Positions 62,764 through 64,000 of a stretch of 64,000 nucleotides of DNA are shown here, in pieces. Both the position numbers and the translations under genes were made by a program. Each line of letters opens with the position of its first letter. Positions within the stretch are counted from its first letter, which is position 1. This stretch comes from Polaribacter sp. (lineage in GTDB: Bacteria; Bacteroidota; Bacteroidia; Flavobacteriales; Flavobacteriaceae), in NCBI GenBank assembly GCA_029245785.1, contig JAQWOR010000077.1, positions 124,001 to 188,000 of the forward strand. Reading direction: 5' to 3'. The notes below the pieces were generated by a model. The model worked only from the letters and a program-made list of their open reading frames with translations. It was not told the origin of the DNA and did not search any database.

Positions 62764-64000
62764 ATGATGAAAAAAATAAAAACAGTATATAAGTTAATAA
62801 TAGTACTAATTATATTTAGTGCTTGTACAGATGACTTAAGAGATCTATCATTTTTAGAAAACATAGATCCGCCGTCAAATGTATCTGCAGCGTATCAAAT
62901 TACACAAGATAATACAGGACTGGTTACCATAATACCAAGTGCTGATGGAGCTACATTTTTTGATATTTCTTTTGGAGACGGAACCGCTGATTCAGAAAAA
63001 TTAAAGTCAGGAGAAAATGTACAAAACATCTACAGTGAAGGAACTTATCAGGTTAAAATAATCGCCTACAACATCAATGGAGATAGTACAGAAAAGACTC
63101 AGCAATTAATTGTTTCTTTTAAAGGGCCAGAAAATTTAGTGGTTCTTATTGAAAATGACAATGCAGTTTCTAAAAAAGTAACTGTAACGGCGAATGCAGA
63201 TTTTGCAACCATGTTCGATTTTTATACAGGAGAAACAGGGAATACAACTCCTGTTTCAGGAAATATTGGAGCAACAGTTTCATATACGTATCAAAATGCA
63301 GGAACCTACAGCATTAAAGTGGTTGCTAAAGGAGCTGCTATTGCTACTTCAGAATACACGGTTGATTTTGAGGTTACTGAAATTTTACAACCCATTGTAG
63401 CCGCACCAAAACCACCTACAAGAGAAGCGATAGATGTTGTTTCAATATATAGTGATGAGTATACAGACATCTCTGTAAGTGAGTGGAATCCTGGTTGGGG
63501 GCAATCAACAGTTTTAACGACCGTAGCTATTGCTGGAAATAACACCTTACGGTATGCAGACCTAAATTACACAGGGATTGTAACCGATTATGGAAATCCA
63601 ACAGATATTTCAACGATGGAATATGTACATTTTGATTATTGGACTCCAGATGCAACAGCAGTATCTTTTAAATTAGTAAATACTTCTAGTTCAGGAGCCA
63701 GTAAAGAATCTGAAGTTGCAGTATCATCAATTGGCGTAGGCTCATGGAAAAGTGTAGAGATTAAATTATCAGAGTACACAACAGACCTAACAGGGATTAC
63801 ACAGATGTTATTCTCTTCGTCAAACGCCATTGTGTTTATAGACAATCTATATTTTTATAAGAGTCCTTCTGCTACCAGCAGTGTAGCCCCTATAGATTTT
63901 GAAACACCATTTAGTTTGAGTTCATTTGATGGAGGAGAGATTTCTTTAGTCGACAATCCAGATACCAATGGGAATTCATCAGCAATGGTGGCAAAAATGG
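62764..64000 (+). CDS. PKD-domain surface lipoprotein, 3' truncated by window end
   Basis: An open frame from ATG 62764 (or ATG 62767) runs off the window, with at least 412 codons. The signal peptide ends in the lipobox FSAC. Two PKD-like domains follow: FFDISFGDGTADSEKLKSGENVQNIYSEGTYQVKI and TMFDFYTGETGNTTPVSGNIGATVSYTYQNAGTYSIKV. A beta-rich, carbohydrate-binding-like part (SIYSDEYTDISVSEWNPGW, FIDNLYFYK) comes next. It lies 10 nt after susD and so belongs to the operon. Such PKD proteins accompany laminarin SusCD loci, but this is inference. Confidence 0.85.
   Translation, partial: MMKKIKTVYKLIIVLIIFSACTDDLRDLSFLENIDPPSNVSAAYQITQDNTGLVTIIPSADGATFFDISFGDGTADSEKLKSGENVQNIYSEGTYQVKIIAYNINGDSTEKTQQLIVSFKGPENLVVLIENDNAVSKKVTVTANADFATMFDFYTGETGNTTPVSGNIGATVSYTYQNAGTYSIKVVAKGAAIATSEYTVDFEVTEILQPIVAAPKPPTREAIDVVSIYSDEYTDISVSEWNPGWGQSTVLTTVAIAGNNTLRYADLNYTGIVTDYGNPTDISTMEYVHFDYWTPDATAVSFKLVNTSSSGASKESEVAVSSIGVGSWKSVEIKLSEYTTDLTGITQMLFSSSNAIVFIDNLYFYKSPSATSSVAPIDFETPFSLSSFDGGEISLVDNPDTNGNSSAMVAKM

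Overview
The window comes from a low-G+C member of the Bacteroidota, almost certainly a marine-type Flavobacteriaceae (Polaribacter/Tenacibaculum-like; the genus cannot be fixed from sequence alone). Evidence: A+T-rich coding DNA, Bacteroidota promoters (-7 element TAnnTTTG, sometimes with TTG 17 nt upstream), the gliding lipoprotein GldH, a SusC/SusD pair, a DUF4837 lipoprotein, RicT with an Asn/Lys-rich tail, and few Shine-Dalgarno sequences. It is mostly ordinary chromosome. I see no phage, insertion sequence, CRISPR array or rRNA operon.

Layout. 1-2.6 kb: a truncated lipid kinase, a very A+T-rich spacer with four copies of TTATCAACA (possible replication-origin or regulatory region), rpiB, an ElaA-type acetyltransferase and a 34-aa membrane peptide. 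2.6-6.6 kb: an RluE-like pseudouridine synthase and a three-gene operon ending in a TonB-dependent receptor with the CxxxM and HxM copper ligands of OprC. 6.8-16.7 kb: recA, dut, a flippase, gpsA, glpD and three broken genes: aspartate kinase (in-frame TAA), an MFS transporter (1-nt frameshift) and a winged-helix remnant. 16.8-24 kb: a LytS/LytTR system with a lipoprotein, glpK, an NhaC antiporter and pheS. 24-34.5 kb: gdhA, dinB, a GreA-like factor, thioredoxin, asd, and a trhO-trhP-ferredoxin cluster for tRNA wobble-uridine hydroxylation. 34.6-43.7 kb: ricT-gldH-pbp1A, a CoA-transferase pair split by a four-helix-bundle gene, exonuclease III, an MltD-like transglycosylase and a DUF4837 lipoprotein.

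43.7-50 kb: a periplasmic nitrate reductase operon, napD-napA-napB-tetraheme cytochrome-FeS protein-NrfD. It has no napC. Its NapB looks like two fused diheme modules, and an NrfC/NrfD-like module probably supplies electrons from quinol. 50.3-53.5 kb: glnS, folB and tRNA-Cys. 53.6-64 kb: the start of a polysaccharide utilisation locus: sodium/sugar symporter, membrane-bound triple-tyrosine/LuxR regulator, SusC, SusD and a PKD-domain surface lipoprotein cut by the window end. The layout resembles laminarin (beta-glucan) loci, but the hydrolases that would prove this lie outside the window.

How the genes connect: gpsA, glpD and glpK cover glycerol/glycerol-3-phosphate interconversion. Aspartate kinase and asd are consecutive steps of the aspartate amino-acid pathway, and the kinase is broken here. 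Copper uptake and nitrate respiration are both present but unlinked.
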